Assembly (NCBI GenBank): GCA_037043455.1
Contig: JAWPHD010010971.1
Location: 24,033 to 88,032 of the forward strand
DNA: 64,000 nucleotides
Reading direction: 5' to 3'
DNA from: Cyrtodaria siliqua
Taxonomy: Eukaryota; Mollusca; Bivalvia; Adapedonta; Hiatellidae
Shown: positions 54,972 to 64,000 of the stretch, in pieces
Layout of the letters: the number at the start of each line of letters is the position of its first letter
Position numbering within the stretch: the first letter of the stretch is position 1
The notes under the pieces: model-generated
Seen by the model: the letters and a program-made list of their open reading frames with translations, nothing else
Told to the model about the DNA's origin: nothing
Databases searched by the model: none
Made by a program: the position numbers and the translations under genes

Positions 54972-55250
54972 AAAAAGTAGATATAAAAGTCGAACGTAGC
55001 ACTGTAGCATTCAAGGACCACAGTCAACCAAATCACGCATCGACAGAAACAAGAATCACAAGGATAAATACGCGGCAAGTTATGTGAACTCACAAACGCA
55101 AATGGTTTGACAATGCGGCTACTGCCTTGATCCTTAAACCGGGTTATATGGTGAAACAAACCTCACCATAAGCCTATTGTTATTCAAAAAATAAACAGGA
55201 CAGTGTAAAAAAAGAAATCCCGCCAGGCTATATCCTCTAACTAGGCATCA
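54972..55250 (-). mobile_element. Longer solo Naiad 3' UTR in duplication copy 1
   Basis: GATATAAAAGTCGAACGTAG, GCATTCAAGGACCACAGTCA, TTTGACAATGCGGCTACTGC, TTAAACCGGGTTATATGGTG and AAACAGGACAGTGTAAA follow the reverse order of the intact Naiad 3' UTR back to its TTTACACTGTCCTG block (about 8110). It is a 5'-truncated insertion without RT. Confidence 0.7.
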
Positions 55251-56398
55251 TTAATAGGTATTCTAATAAGAATAACTCAAAGATGATCATGTGTATATGA
55301 ATAAAAAAATAAGACTAGAAAGTCAAACACTTAAGCAATGATTCTAGAGCAACAAGAGAATAAAACACTTAAAGGCGCGACTAGACAAGATTGGAGACAT
55401 ATATGTTTTTATCCCCTATGGCTGACACCGAAGTGCGTTTTAGTTGTGTTGTGTGGAAGTCCGAAATAAAATCGATTTGTTTGAACGTTAAGATGTGGCC
55501 TGAGTTCACAATGCAATATTCATAGAAATCAGGCATTGAAATTCACCAGTAAAATATGATTAGTATTACTTATATTACATTGTTGTTTTTTTGCTGTTGT
55601 TGTTTTTGTTTATTCCTGTATTCTCGCATGTACGCAGTGTTATATTCTCTTATAAGCGCGTGTATATATTCTACTATTCGCGCGTTTATATTCCCATGAT
55701 AAACAGAGCACTCTTTATTCTCCGAGCATTGTCATTAATACTAAGAACAGTATGATTTAGTAGTTCATTAGTTTAGTGTCAAACACACTTTCTTTAATGT
55801 GTATTGGTATATGTTGCCCTGTTCACATTTCTACAACTCCGCTAGGGTAATATAGAGATTACTACATGGATGTCGTTGCCTTTTGCTATCAGTCCTAGAG
55901 CTACCTTGTATATACTGAACGTCAGGCTGTGGAGCTACTGGTATCCTTGGTATGACGTCTTTGGTATGACTAGGCCGGGAATAATATTAACACATCTCTC
56001 ATGCATTGCTGATGCTCTTCCGCTACCAACTGTACACGCTTCAGAATAATAAAGAACTCGGATTATTAGTGGTTCAAACGCGAAACCAAGTTTATGGATG
56101 GTTCCCGGCAATCCGTGTTTTGTTTCGTTGAATGCTGTTAACTGCGAACATAAAAAAATCTTCCGTTTGCAATTTCCGATCAACATTACAAGCCAACAAT
56201 GTTGTTGTTTGCACATGACAACATCGCTTATGAAATATTGTTAGACAAATAGGTTCTTAGTGAACATTATTTATACAAATTCAATATTAAGACATCAATT
56301 CGATTAAATCCAATTTAATCACAAGAAAATGTGTATGCAACACATCAATTCGTAGCATTTAGAGAATCGTCCAATATCGTTTTAATTCTATTATAACA
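55251..56398. other. Rest of duplication copy 1, repeat-like
   Basis: A GGTTCAAACGCGAAACCAAG/TTTATGGATGGTTCCCGGCA block near 56068-56110 has relatives near 54370-54420 and 56530-56570, so it is part of another dispersed sequence. The 93-residue minus frame at 55935-56216 covers it; no domain recognised. Confidence 0.4.
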
Positions 56399-56601
56399 GC
56401 TTACGAACGCTAAGTATACAATACTTCTTTATTAAGTTATCAAAGGCATCCAGGCCCACAACAAGAATGCTAAACACCAAGTGAATGCATAGTTGGTTCA
56501 AATAACATAACATTCTTGATCGAAACAAAATACGGATTATCGGGAGCCATCCATAAACGCGATTTTGCGTTTGAAACACTATTAATTCCGAGCTTAATTA
56601 T
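56399..56601. other. Spacer between the two 3.6-kb copies
   Basis: About 200 bases present only once, containing a partial GGAGCCATCCATAAACGCGA block similar to sequence within the duplication. Confidence 0.6.
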
Positions 56602-56794
56602 TCTAAAAATGGCGACAGCTGGGCTATTTTTCCAAATCTCGGAAGGATTTATTTTTGAAAACGTGTGTTAATGATTTAAAATGTGATCTTAAGTGATAAC
56701 TGTAATTGGCAAATGACACAATATTTGATTTTATGTTCTCAGTCTGATTATAAATGACCTGCTTAGTGCTCTTTTGAATAAGCCAGAATTTGTA

Positions 56795-57220
56795 ATGTTT
56801 GACTCAAGCGAATCTTTCGAAATTCGGCCAGATGAATATTCCATAGATAGTTTTTAGTCCGAGATATACCCAAGATAAAGGCCATATAAATAACTATGGT
56901 ACTGCCTTTTTAGATTTCTGTAACCAGACTGGGTTACGAATATTAAACGGTCGTATCGGTAAGTCGCGGGTATAGGTAAATATAAGTTTGTGGGACACAG
57001 AAGGTGTAGTCTTGTTGATTATGTTGTTGTATCGGAATATATTTATAATAATTGCACAACTTTTGATGTTCATAATCCCAAAACTTTATCTGAGCTTTGT
57101 GTTATTGAATGTTCTTTTGAAAAAAAACACATTAGTAATGAACATGCAGTTTTGAATGGTAATATTGTTGATGAAGTTGATCATATACCTACAGATTGCA
57201 AATATATATGGAAATTTTAA
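56795..57220 (+). pseudogene. Endonuclease/exonuclease-domain fragment, copy 2
   Basis: Better preserved than copy 1: NNYGTAFLDFCNQTGLRILN, GRIGKSRG, stop, GKYKFVGHRRCSLVDYVVVS, EYIYNNCTTFDVHNPKTLSE, LCVIECSFEKK. The frame is open from about 56990 to 57220 and stops once before it. Confidence 0.6.
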
Positions 57221-57348
57221 ATGGAAATTCTTACGTGTTCATGTGTTTTGTTTCTATTTTTGTTTCCTGTTTTTGTTCTCTAAAAAGAAGTAAACAGTAT
57301 AACTGTGTTTATTGTTGCCTCTGATATTCGTTAATACATGTATGTACG

Positions 57349-57567
57349 AATCTTGTTCGCCTCTCGCCGCTTCGGGTTCAAATCCAACTTGGAGCTCGAC
57401 TTGTAAGTGAGGAAGTGTCGATTCTTACGAATGACGGGAGATGTACAGTACTGGTTCTACCCAGGAAAAGTGGGTGGTCTGCTTTCACCACAAAAAATCG
57501 ACCGTCATATATAACCTTACATGTGTTTGAAAATGACGTAAAACACATACAAACAAACAAACAAACG
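57349..57567 (+). mobile_element. SINE type A copy in duplication copy 2
   Basis: GTTCGCCTCTCGCCGCTTCG, AAGTGAGGAAGTGTCGATTC, ACAGTACTGGTTCTACCCAG and GACGTAAAACACATACAAAC. Orthologous by duplication to 53545-53763. Confidence 0.8.
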
Positions 57568-57775
57568 AATATTGTTACGTCTGTTAAAATGTATATGTAT
57601 ATATTTGAATGATCACATGGGCCTATGGTTAACTGATTTTGAAATATAGTGCTTCTATAAATCACATTTTACTCTCACTGTAATGTTAGTACCATGTTTG
57701 TGTATTTTTAATAGCTGTTGCTTAGATATCTAACTGGCTGTTTCTTACCTTCGTTACAAGGAGATATAACAAGCA

Positions 57776-57882
57776 GATATATAAAAGTCGAACAGGAAAT
57801 GTAGCATTCAAGGACCACAGTCAACCAAAACACATACACGCATAGAAACAGAGATTAATTACAAAGATTAATAAAAGGCAAG
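57776..57882 (-). mobile_element. Solo Naiad 3' end in duplication copy 2
   Basis: Duplicate of 53972-54078 with one or two differences (ACACATACACGCATAG here). Confidence 0.65.
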
Positions 57883-57913
57883 ATAGGACATCAGATTAAA
57901 CTGCAGATCATCA

Positions 57914-58124
57914 TAACTATATTCCGTCGAAGTAGTTGTGGATTAATCTTTGACTATTAGTAATTAGTAGAACATAGTAATGCTTTAGGGCCACCCAAAT
58001 CAGAGTGTATGGAATAGAACGATATGCATTTGCAACATCTAAACCATACCACCTTCAGATTGCTGTAGTTAAACTCTGCTTCTTAGTCTTGGTGGTTATT
58101 ATACGATCAAAGATTTTAAGGAAA
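57914..58124 (-). pseudogene. Reverse transcriptase fragment, copy 2
   Basis: Duplicate of 54110-54320; the ANAYRSIPYTLIW-equivalent segment is altered to an S/T-bearing variant by a few substitutions. Confidence 0.55.
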
Positions 58125-58773
58125 ATATGCAAACAAACTCGTAAAAGCTTTCGAATAATAAATCACTAGGATTTGATAGTGGTTCAAATGCAAAACCCAG
58201 TTTAATGATGGATCCTAGCTACCATTTCTTCTTACATTGAATGCTGTTAATAAACTCATTAGCTATCATTATGAGAAAAGTTCCCAATTATGAATTAAAC
58301 AAGGGGCAGGGGAGGGGCGGATAAATCGGAAATAACAGTTTAGTACTAAATCACCATGGTAATGACGTGCATTTTTGTGTTTGTTACCAGGAAAGAGAAA
58401 ATTCAAAAGTACTGCAACTTAAATAAATTATTGTGCTAACCTTATTCTGCATCAATTGTATTAGTTATTTAACTGCATTTGAAGAATAATGATTTTAATA
58501 AAATGTCCGTCTCACTGTTTGACTCTTGGGTGCTCCCATCTTTTATTGTGAACTGTTCTGTAAAATAAAATGTGTGTATTCATTGCATAACGCATCTTAT
58601 TTGTAACAATCCTATTTTAGTTGCTCATGAGAAAAGATTAACATGTTTCTTCCCTTAATGTGGTTCTCGACAACAGTAAAAGTGTTTCAACGCGGACGAA
58701 CACGTTATAGGTAGAAACAGTAATCTTTATAATATATACACTATCCGCGGCGGATATTTTATCAATATGTCAA

Positions 58774-59050
58774 AAAGTAGATATAAAAGCCGAACGTAGC
58801 ATTGTAGCATTCAAGGATCACAGTCAACCAAATCACGCACCGACAGAAACAAGAATCACAAGGCTAAATACGCGGCAAGTTATGTGACATCACAATCGCA
58901 AATAGTTTGACAATGGGGCTACTGCCTTGGCGCTTAAACCGGAGTTATATGGTGAAACAAACCTCACCCTAAGCCTATTGTCATTCAAAAAATAAACAGG
59001 ACAGTGTAAAACAGAAATCCCGCCAGGCTATATCCTCTAACTAGGCATCA
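58774..59050 (-). mobile_element. Longer solo Naiad 3' UTR in duplication copy 2
   Basis: Duplicate of 54972-55250 (GATATAAAAGCCGAACGTAG, GACAATGGGGCTACTGCCTT, TTAAACCGGAGTTATATGGT). Confidence 0.7.
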
Positions 59051-60204
59051 TTAATAGGTATTCTAATAAGAATAACACAGATGATCATGTGTATATGAAT
59101 AAAAAAACAATAAGACTAGAAAGCCAAAAACTTACGCAATGATTCTAGAGCAACAAGAGACTAAAACACTTAAAGGCGCGACTAGACAAGATTGGAGACA
59201 TATATGTTCTTATCCCCTATGGCTGACACCGAAGTGCGTTTTAGTTGTGTTGTATGGAAGTCCGAAATAAAATCGATTTGTTTGAACGTTAAGATGTGGC
59301 CTGAGTTCACAATGCAATATTCATAGAAATCAAGCAAAACATGGCATTGAAATTCACCAGTAAAATATGATTAGTATTACTTATATTACATTGTTGTTTT
59401 TTTGCTGTTGTTGTTTTTATTTATTCCTGTATTCTCGCATGTACGCAGTGTTATATTCTCATATTAGCGCGTGTATATATTCTACTTTTCGCGCGTTTAT
59501 ATTCCCATGATAAACAGAGCACTCTTTATTCTCCGAGCATTGTCATCAATACTAGGAACAGTATGATTTAGTAGTTCATTAGTTTAGTGTCAAAAATACA
59601 CTTCCTTTATTGTGTATTGGTATATGTTGCCCTGTTCACATTTCTACAACTCTCCAACTCCGCTGGGGTAATATAGAGATTACTACATGGATGTCGTTGC
59701 CTTTTGCTATCAGTCCTAGAGCTACCTTGTATATACTGAGCTACTGGTATCCTTGGTATGACGTCTTTGGTATGACTAGGCCGGGAATAATATTAAGACA
59801 TCTCTCATGCATTGCTGATGCTCTTCCGCTACCAACTGTACACGCTTCAGAATAATAAAGAACTCGGATTATTAGTGGTTCAAACGCGAAACCCAGTTTA
59901 TGGATGGTTCCCGGCAATCCGTGTTTTGTTTCGTTGAATGCTGTTAACTGGGAATATTAAAAAAAATTCTTTCGTTTGCAATTTCCAATCAATATTACAA
60001 GCCAACAATGTTGTTGTTTGCACATGACAACATCGCTTATGAAATATTGTTAAAAAAATAGGTTCTTAGTGAACATTATTTATACAAATTCAATATTAAG
60101 ACATCAATTCGATTTAATCCAATTTAATCACAAGAAAATGTGTATGCAACACATCAATTCGCAGAGTATCGTCCAATATCGTTTTAATTATATTATAACA
60201 GCGT

Positions 60205-60577
60205 TTGTTTGTTACATCTCCGCATCACCATGTCCGATCTTCATCAAACTTTAATAGCATCTTACTCCCATTAACCACTGACCATAACCTGTAAACTAGG
60301 TCACTGTGACCTACTTTATCTAAAATATACATTTTTCTTTAAGTTTCGGCGGTGGGGGCAGGAAATAAAGTTTTTGTTATATCTCCGCATTACCATGTCC
60401 GTTCTTCATCAAACTTTAACAGCACCTTACTCCCATTAACCACTGACCGTACCATGAAAACTAGGTCACTGTGACCTATTAAAAGCTCTATTAAATAGTT
60501 TCACAAAACACACAGACACTTATCTTTCACATTTTCGAAAACCCGGCTTTAACGCCACCAGGCTTTTATCTCTTGTT
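60205..60577. repeat. Dispersed repeat with two 165-bp units, ends CTCTTGTT
   Basis: ATCTCCGCATCACCATGTCC (60216) and ATCTCCGCATTACCATGTCC (60381) start two units that share CTTCATCAAACTTTAA, CTTACTCCCATTAACCACTG and CTAGGTCACTGTGACCTA. The right end reads CCAGGCTTTTATCTCTTGTT. The element starts exactly where the 3.6-kb duplicate loses similarity. Confidence 0.7.
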
Positions 60578-61853
60578 AAATTCTAAAGCAATGAATACAT
60601 GTATACGACCAAAATTATAAATGTTTAGCGCATCTTATATGGTTATTTTGTGATTATGTAATTTGTTCTGGAAATAATACATCGATACTGTTTAATTTAA
60701 GCAAAATATTGCATGGATTTAGCCGAAATTAGTACAACTGTTTTCGAATTCGAAATCTGTTTTGCCATCAATTTATCGGTTAGTTAGATACGTCAGATAA
60801 TATATCGAAAGTAGATCCAGAAAGTAGCGCTTTGAAAACATAATCCCAATATGGATTATATAAAGACAGATCGTGGCTGGATGTCATTGAAAAAAATCCA
60901 AGCCTGGATTATAACATATAAAGACAGTTTATGGCTGGATGTCATGGCTGAATGTATTTTTTTTCTTTTTGACAGGATTGTTTTTGGGAGAATTATAGAG
61001 GAAAAAAATATACACCCCAGTCTATAACATTGTATTATCTAGGATATGTTTATTGACAGAAATGCATATCATTGGCTTGACAGTTAGTTTTCATTTGGTG
61101 ACAGCCCTTGTAAAATGAGACTTGTCCATAGTTTTCAATGAGACAAAATAATACCAGTCCGACCCTGTATGTACACTGGAAGGAGAAGCATCAATATCGG
61201 CTACATATAGAAAGCATTTTCACATCTATCTGATTGATAAAATAAACTCGTTTAATGATTAGTATATGGGGGTATATAAGAAGTAAATAGTTAGTAACTT
61301 AGAATTTTACCTGTATTTTGGCGAGGAGTGTAAGAAGATAATAAATGCGATCCTCTGGTGAGTATTTATCACTTTTTGATACGAGCTAAAATACAACTGA
61401 CATTCTAAGTTATTAAACATGTAAAAAAAAATAATAGTATTGTGCACACTGTTTTAAATAATATAATTTACCTGGAAACAAAGGAAACAACAGCTCACGT
61501 CTGCTGCGGTCAAAATACAAATGGAGGGTTTTTTGTCAAAGGAAGTATTAAAATCTGCAGTTTAATCTGAAGTAAATATTTCGGCCGTTAAGTACATTTA
61601 TATCGCTAATAACTACAAAATACTATCTTTTGATAATGCATTGCATTCCTAGATTGATAAATGTGTACATGTAATTCAAATGGTTGATTCATGACTCTTT
61701 AAGATGTCGAATAATAGCACATGTACCCAACTAGCAGAAAGCAGCAGTTGGGCGGAATACTACCGTTGACTTCCGGCTAACAAAATTTCAATATTTTACA
61801 TAGCTACGTACGAGGCATGATCTAGAAGATTAACGGGACTGGCCGTCTATTTA
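60578..61853. other. Intergenic DNA with a short direct repeat
   Basis: ATATAAAGACAGATCGTGGC and ATATAAAGACAGTTTATGGC with TGGATGTCATTG/TGGATGTCATGG (60860-60950) form a tandem pair of about 55 bp. No gene is supported. Confidence 0.4.
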
Positions 61854-62249
61854 TTGTTAACATCACCCATCATTTCAACAGATATCTCAATATCGGATGT
61901 CTTCAACACATCTAAACATGAGTTATCAAAGAATCTCTTAAATAACAGAGCAAATATTTTAATGTCGGTCTTCTACACTTACATCAAAACAACATCTGTA
62001 ACTTACCAAAACAAAAACATTCACTTATTGCAGTCGGTAATTAGTTTTATTGATGTAAGTAGTTTTATAACTGATGTAGCGAGTGAACCGTTGCTGTATT
62101 TCAATGTGTCTATCGTCTGCCATCATAAGACAAGAATTACATATATTAGAATAGTAGGAAGTAGCTGTAAAGTACAAACATTCAAATTGTATGCTTTCCT
62201 TGATTCTGCACGATCTATCGGAAAAAGAGCGACTGGATTTACAGATTGA
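61854..62249 (+). CDS. Unrecognised 131-residue open frame
   Basis: The frame is open from a TTG at 61854; the first ATG codon gives MSVFYTYIKTTSVTYQNKNI at about 61959. Composition is hydroxyl-rich with a moderately hydrophobic middle (HLLQSVISFIDVSSFITDVA). No domain, signal peptide or conserved Cys pattern is recognised. It is one of the longest non-repeat frames outside the Naiad and might be an exon, an ORF of an unknown element or chance. Confidence 0.2.
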   Translation: MLTSPIISTDISISDVFNTSKHELSKNLLNNRANILMSVFYTYIKTTSVTYQNKNIHLLQSVISFIDVSSFITDVASEPLLYFNVSIVCHHKTRITYIRIVGSSCKVQTFKLYAFLDSARSIGKRATGFTD

Positions 62250-62461
62250 CTAATGGATATTCAATAAGTCTTACAGGCTATTTCTGAGGATCGCCAAAGC
62301 CCAATGATCAATTAAACAAATGTGCAGAACTTTATGTTCCAATATTTATGTATATTTATATATCAAGACATATGTATTAGTTCTCCGTTGTATTTCCATT
62401 ATATTAGTTTGATTTAGTTTAAAACTATTTATTTTTACATAATATTGTAAGGAAAGCTCTT
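62250..62461. other. Intergenic DNA, nothing recognised
   Basis: No supported gene. Confidence 0.3.
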
Positions 62462-62635
62462 TGATATTATTTTAATCACTCCCGATGTCTTCCTGGGAAG
62501 AACCAGTACTAAGCAAACGCTGACAAATGGTCATGTTCAGAAACAACACATATGGTCATGGCAGTGATCGAACCCACTTTTCGATCATGGGTCCCATGCT
62601 CTACACTCCACTCCATGCGATTACAAGCATAAAGA
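62462..62635 (-). mobile_element. SINE type C copy, diverged
   Basis: CTTCCTGGGAAGAACCAGTA and CTAAGCA at its left match the body; GCAGTGATCGAACCCACTTT (B box, inverted) and CATGCTCTACACTCC (A box, inverted) lie to the right. The A/B spacing is slightly changed. Confidence 0.6.
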
Positions 62636-63316
62636 AACATCAAAGCAATGAATAGTCACCGACAATACATCTGTACTACCAGCCAATTGATGATTTGCAT
62701 TAACATGTTCTTGTCCCAATGACAATACAGTATTAGAGTGTATTTTAAGTTAGACCACCTTGATAAATACGATTGGTGTGGTTATATCTACCATTCTTGA
62801 TCTGCGCGAAATATATGAAAATAAATTGTCCTTTTAAAAGGAACGGCTTGCCTTGTTAGGTAACTATAATGAGGAGGTAGGGGCAAAGGGGAATCTCATA
62901 ATATAATTCGTTTCAGTACTGTTAAGATAACAACAGTTCGCTAATAATAAGCCTAGATCATCTTGTAATATCAATAACTTTGACACCAACGTGTCAAACC
63001 TATAAAATAGTGAACCCGTCCATGGTCGAATCCCTGTGCAAGTCCTGGTTCACTCATACAAGCCTTAGCCGTGGAGCAGTCTATTGTATTATGTAAACAC
63101 TCCATATAAAATCCCCATACCCTGCCGGGTTGATATTTCGCGCTATCATCCTCAACGCGTCATAGCGGGTGATAGCGCAACATATCATCCCGCTAGCTTT
63201 TTGAAAAGCTCAGTTCTAAAAATAGATTTTTTCAACAACAACAACAACAACAACAATTGTTTCTTCATTATCGAGTATATAAGTATATTAGGAGTATTTT
63301 TTCGGTATATAGAGGA
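62636..63316. other. Intergenic DNA with (CAA)n
   Basis: CAACAACAACAACAACAA lies at 63233-63254. GGGTTGATATTTCGCGCTAT (63126) and GCGGGTGATAGCGCAACATA (63166) form a loose dyad. No gene is supported. Confidence 0.4.
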
Positions 63317-63468
63317 TATTTGTTGTTTTGGAGTGAATAACATATTTTATTTCATCGAGAAGTGAGAAAACTTTATATTTTCACGAATGCGAAGCATGAG
63401 TGAAAATATAAACGTTTTCTCACTTCGAGATGAAACAAAACATGTTATTCACGACAAAACAACAAATT
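63317..63468. mobile_element. 152-bp fold-back element, GTGAGAAAACT family
   Basis: ATTTGTTGTTTTGGAGTGAA, TTTCATCGAGAAGTGAGAAA and CTTTATATTTTCAC are mirrored by GTGAAAATATAAACGTTTTC, CACTTCGAGATGAAACAAAA and ACAAAACAACAAAT. It shares its inner arm with the fold-back at 47861-48013. Confidence 0.85.
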
Positions 63469-64000
63469 TTCTTTTTATTTCATGATTTTACAAACAATGT
63501 TTTAGGGAAACTGCGGTAGAACAACACGGGAGGCAATTTCAATACTAAGCTGCTTTACACATTTTTTGCGCGACTACAATAAAATGTCCTAAGATATTTT
63601 ATTTATACCTAAATAGAACAATTTGTTTAATATATTTATATTGGCAATCATTTCCTTTTAACTTTAAAATCAATTTCAAATCATTGTTTGAATAGAATGT
63701 ACAATTCGCAGTGTTTTTCTCTCGGCATGTTTACATTTGCGTAGGAATATCTTGTGAACCATTTTACTGTGCATCTGTGTTCGGTGTACATTTAAAAGTA
63801 GTCCCGGCAGCTACTGTGGAATATAACTCTATATTCCACAGTGTGGAATAACACTTTTATTTCACTGATAAAATACAGTATTTCATTGCATATCATAAAA
63901 TAAAAATAAATATCACATCCTCTTGATGGTGCCAGTGAATAGTATCAACTATCGCCTCGGTCGACATTACATTCTCGGGTTGATAATATCCACTGGCATA
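63469..64000. other. Intergenic DNA with a terminal dyad
   Basis: TGTGGAATATAACTCTATATTCCACA-type dyad near 63820. TGCCAGTGAATAGTATCAAC (63931) is mirrored by GTTGATAATATCCACTGGCA at the very end, so an inverted-repeat element of about 70 bp ends at or crosses the window edge. Confidence 0.5.

Larger units (their letters stand above)
52797..56398. repeat. 3.6-kb direct duplication, copy 1
   Basis: From AGATGGCGACAGCTGGG to CCAATATCGTTTTAATTC, this matches 56602-60201 throughout at an offset of about 3,804 bases, with scattered substitutions and small indels. It contains an endonuclease-like fragment, a type A SINE, two antisense Naiad 3' UTRs and an antisense RT fragment. All of these were therefore inserted before the duplication. 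No LTR-type TG...CA ends, and no retroviral genes between copies. Confidence 0.9.
56602..60201. repeat. 3.6-kb direct duplication, copy 2
   Basis: It repeats 52797-56398 in the same orientation from AAATGGCGACAGCTGGG to CCAATATCGTTTTAATTA. Small indels are visible, such as the shorter GTACTGCC segment near 56905 and a 12-14-base insertion near 59330. It is followed directly by another dispersed repeat. Confidence 0.9.

Noticed and set aside
52797..60201. LTR retrotransposon with 3.6-kb LTRs
   Set aside because: Only about 200 bases lie between the copies, there are no gag/pol genes or primer-binding site, and no TG...CA ends.

Overview
This window looks like eukaryotic, non-coding, repeat-dominated DNA from an invertebrate, most likely a bivalve mollusc (clam-like). 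That placement rests on family knowledge, not on a database search. The supporting elements are a Naiad-type Penelope-like retroelement with in-frame UGA codons, tRNA-derived SINEs with a bivalve-type central domain, and long TAGCTC...CTCTTGTT repeats typical of mollusc genomes. The DNA is AT-rich, very rich in fold-back elements and minisatellites, and I recognise no intact host gene. Nearly all short open frames in the window are chance or repeat-derived.

The most important locus is 4851-8383. It is a nearly intact retroelement in the permuted order N-terminal GIY-YIG endonuclease, then linker, then reverse transcriptase with a YLDD active site. About 1,000 codons stay in one frame with no frameshift and are interrupted only by four UGA codons (5070, 5103, 6381, 6606) and one UAA (6564). 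Three of the UGAs sit where relatives carry Cys, two of them in the Zn-binding part of the endonuclease; 6381 is a Cys or Trp position. A hairpin at 7860-7900, overlapping the UAA terminator, matches the eukaryotic SECIS pattern (ATGA, 9 nt, AA, 22 nt, TGA). I read this as a selenoprotein-encoding Naiad, with the single UAA as the only clear inactivating change. Degraded relatives and solo 3'-UTR copies lie at 735-1622, 10345-10465, 28885-29185, 30476-30680 and twice within each 3.6-kb duplicate.

Layout. 0-4.8 kb: palindromic motif cluster, antisense Naiad remnant, two SINEs, degenerate TTCTCAAATA repeats and a TTAA-flanked inverted-repeat MITE abutting the Naiad. 4.8-8.4 kb: the Naiad. 8.4-13.7 kb: an unrecognised ORF, a second TTAA-type MITE, a near-perfect 425-bp palindrome, a 1.1-kb inverted-repeat element and a LINE ORF1-like fragment. 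13.7-22.7 kb: microsatellites, a 2.9-kb TAGCTC-type element, a jockey-like RT fragment and SINEs. 22.7-26.2 kb: three unrelated minisatellites (30, 39/45 and 19 bp). 26.2-36 kb: tRNA-like SINE heads, Naiad debris and an exact 446-bp tandem duplication. 36-41.5 kb: a terminal-inverted-repeat element filled with a short tandem repeat, two fold-back elements and a 630-bp tandem repeat. 42-47.5 kb: antisense LINE RT, a second TAGCTC-type element with a C-rich minisatellite, and a 31-bp minisatellite. 47.5-52.2 kb: fold-back elements, a MITE copy and RT debris. 52.8-60.2 kb: a 3.6-kb direct duplication carrying an endonuclease-domain fragment, an RT fragment, a SINE and two Naiad 3' UTRs. 60.2-64 kb: a dispersed repeat, an orphan ORF, a SINE and another fold-back element.

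The elements do not form a pathway. What links them is parasitism and shared parts: the Naiad 3' tail recurs, three SINE types share a TTCTACCCAGG core, and several fold-back elements share one architecture.
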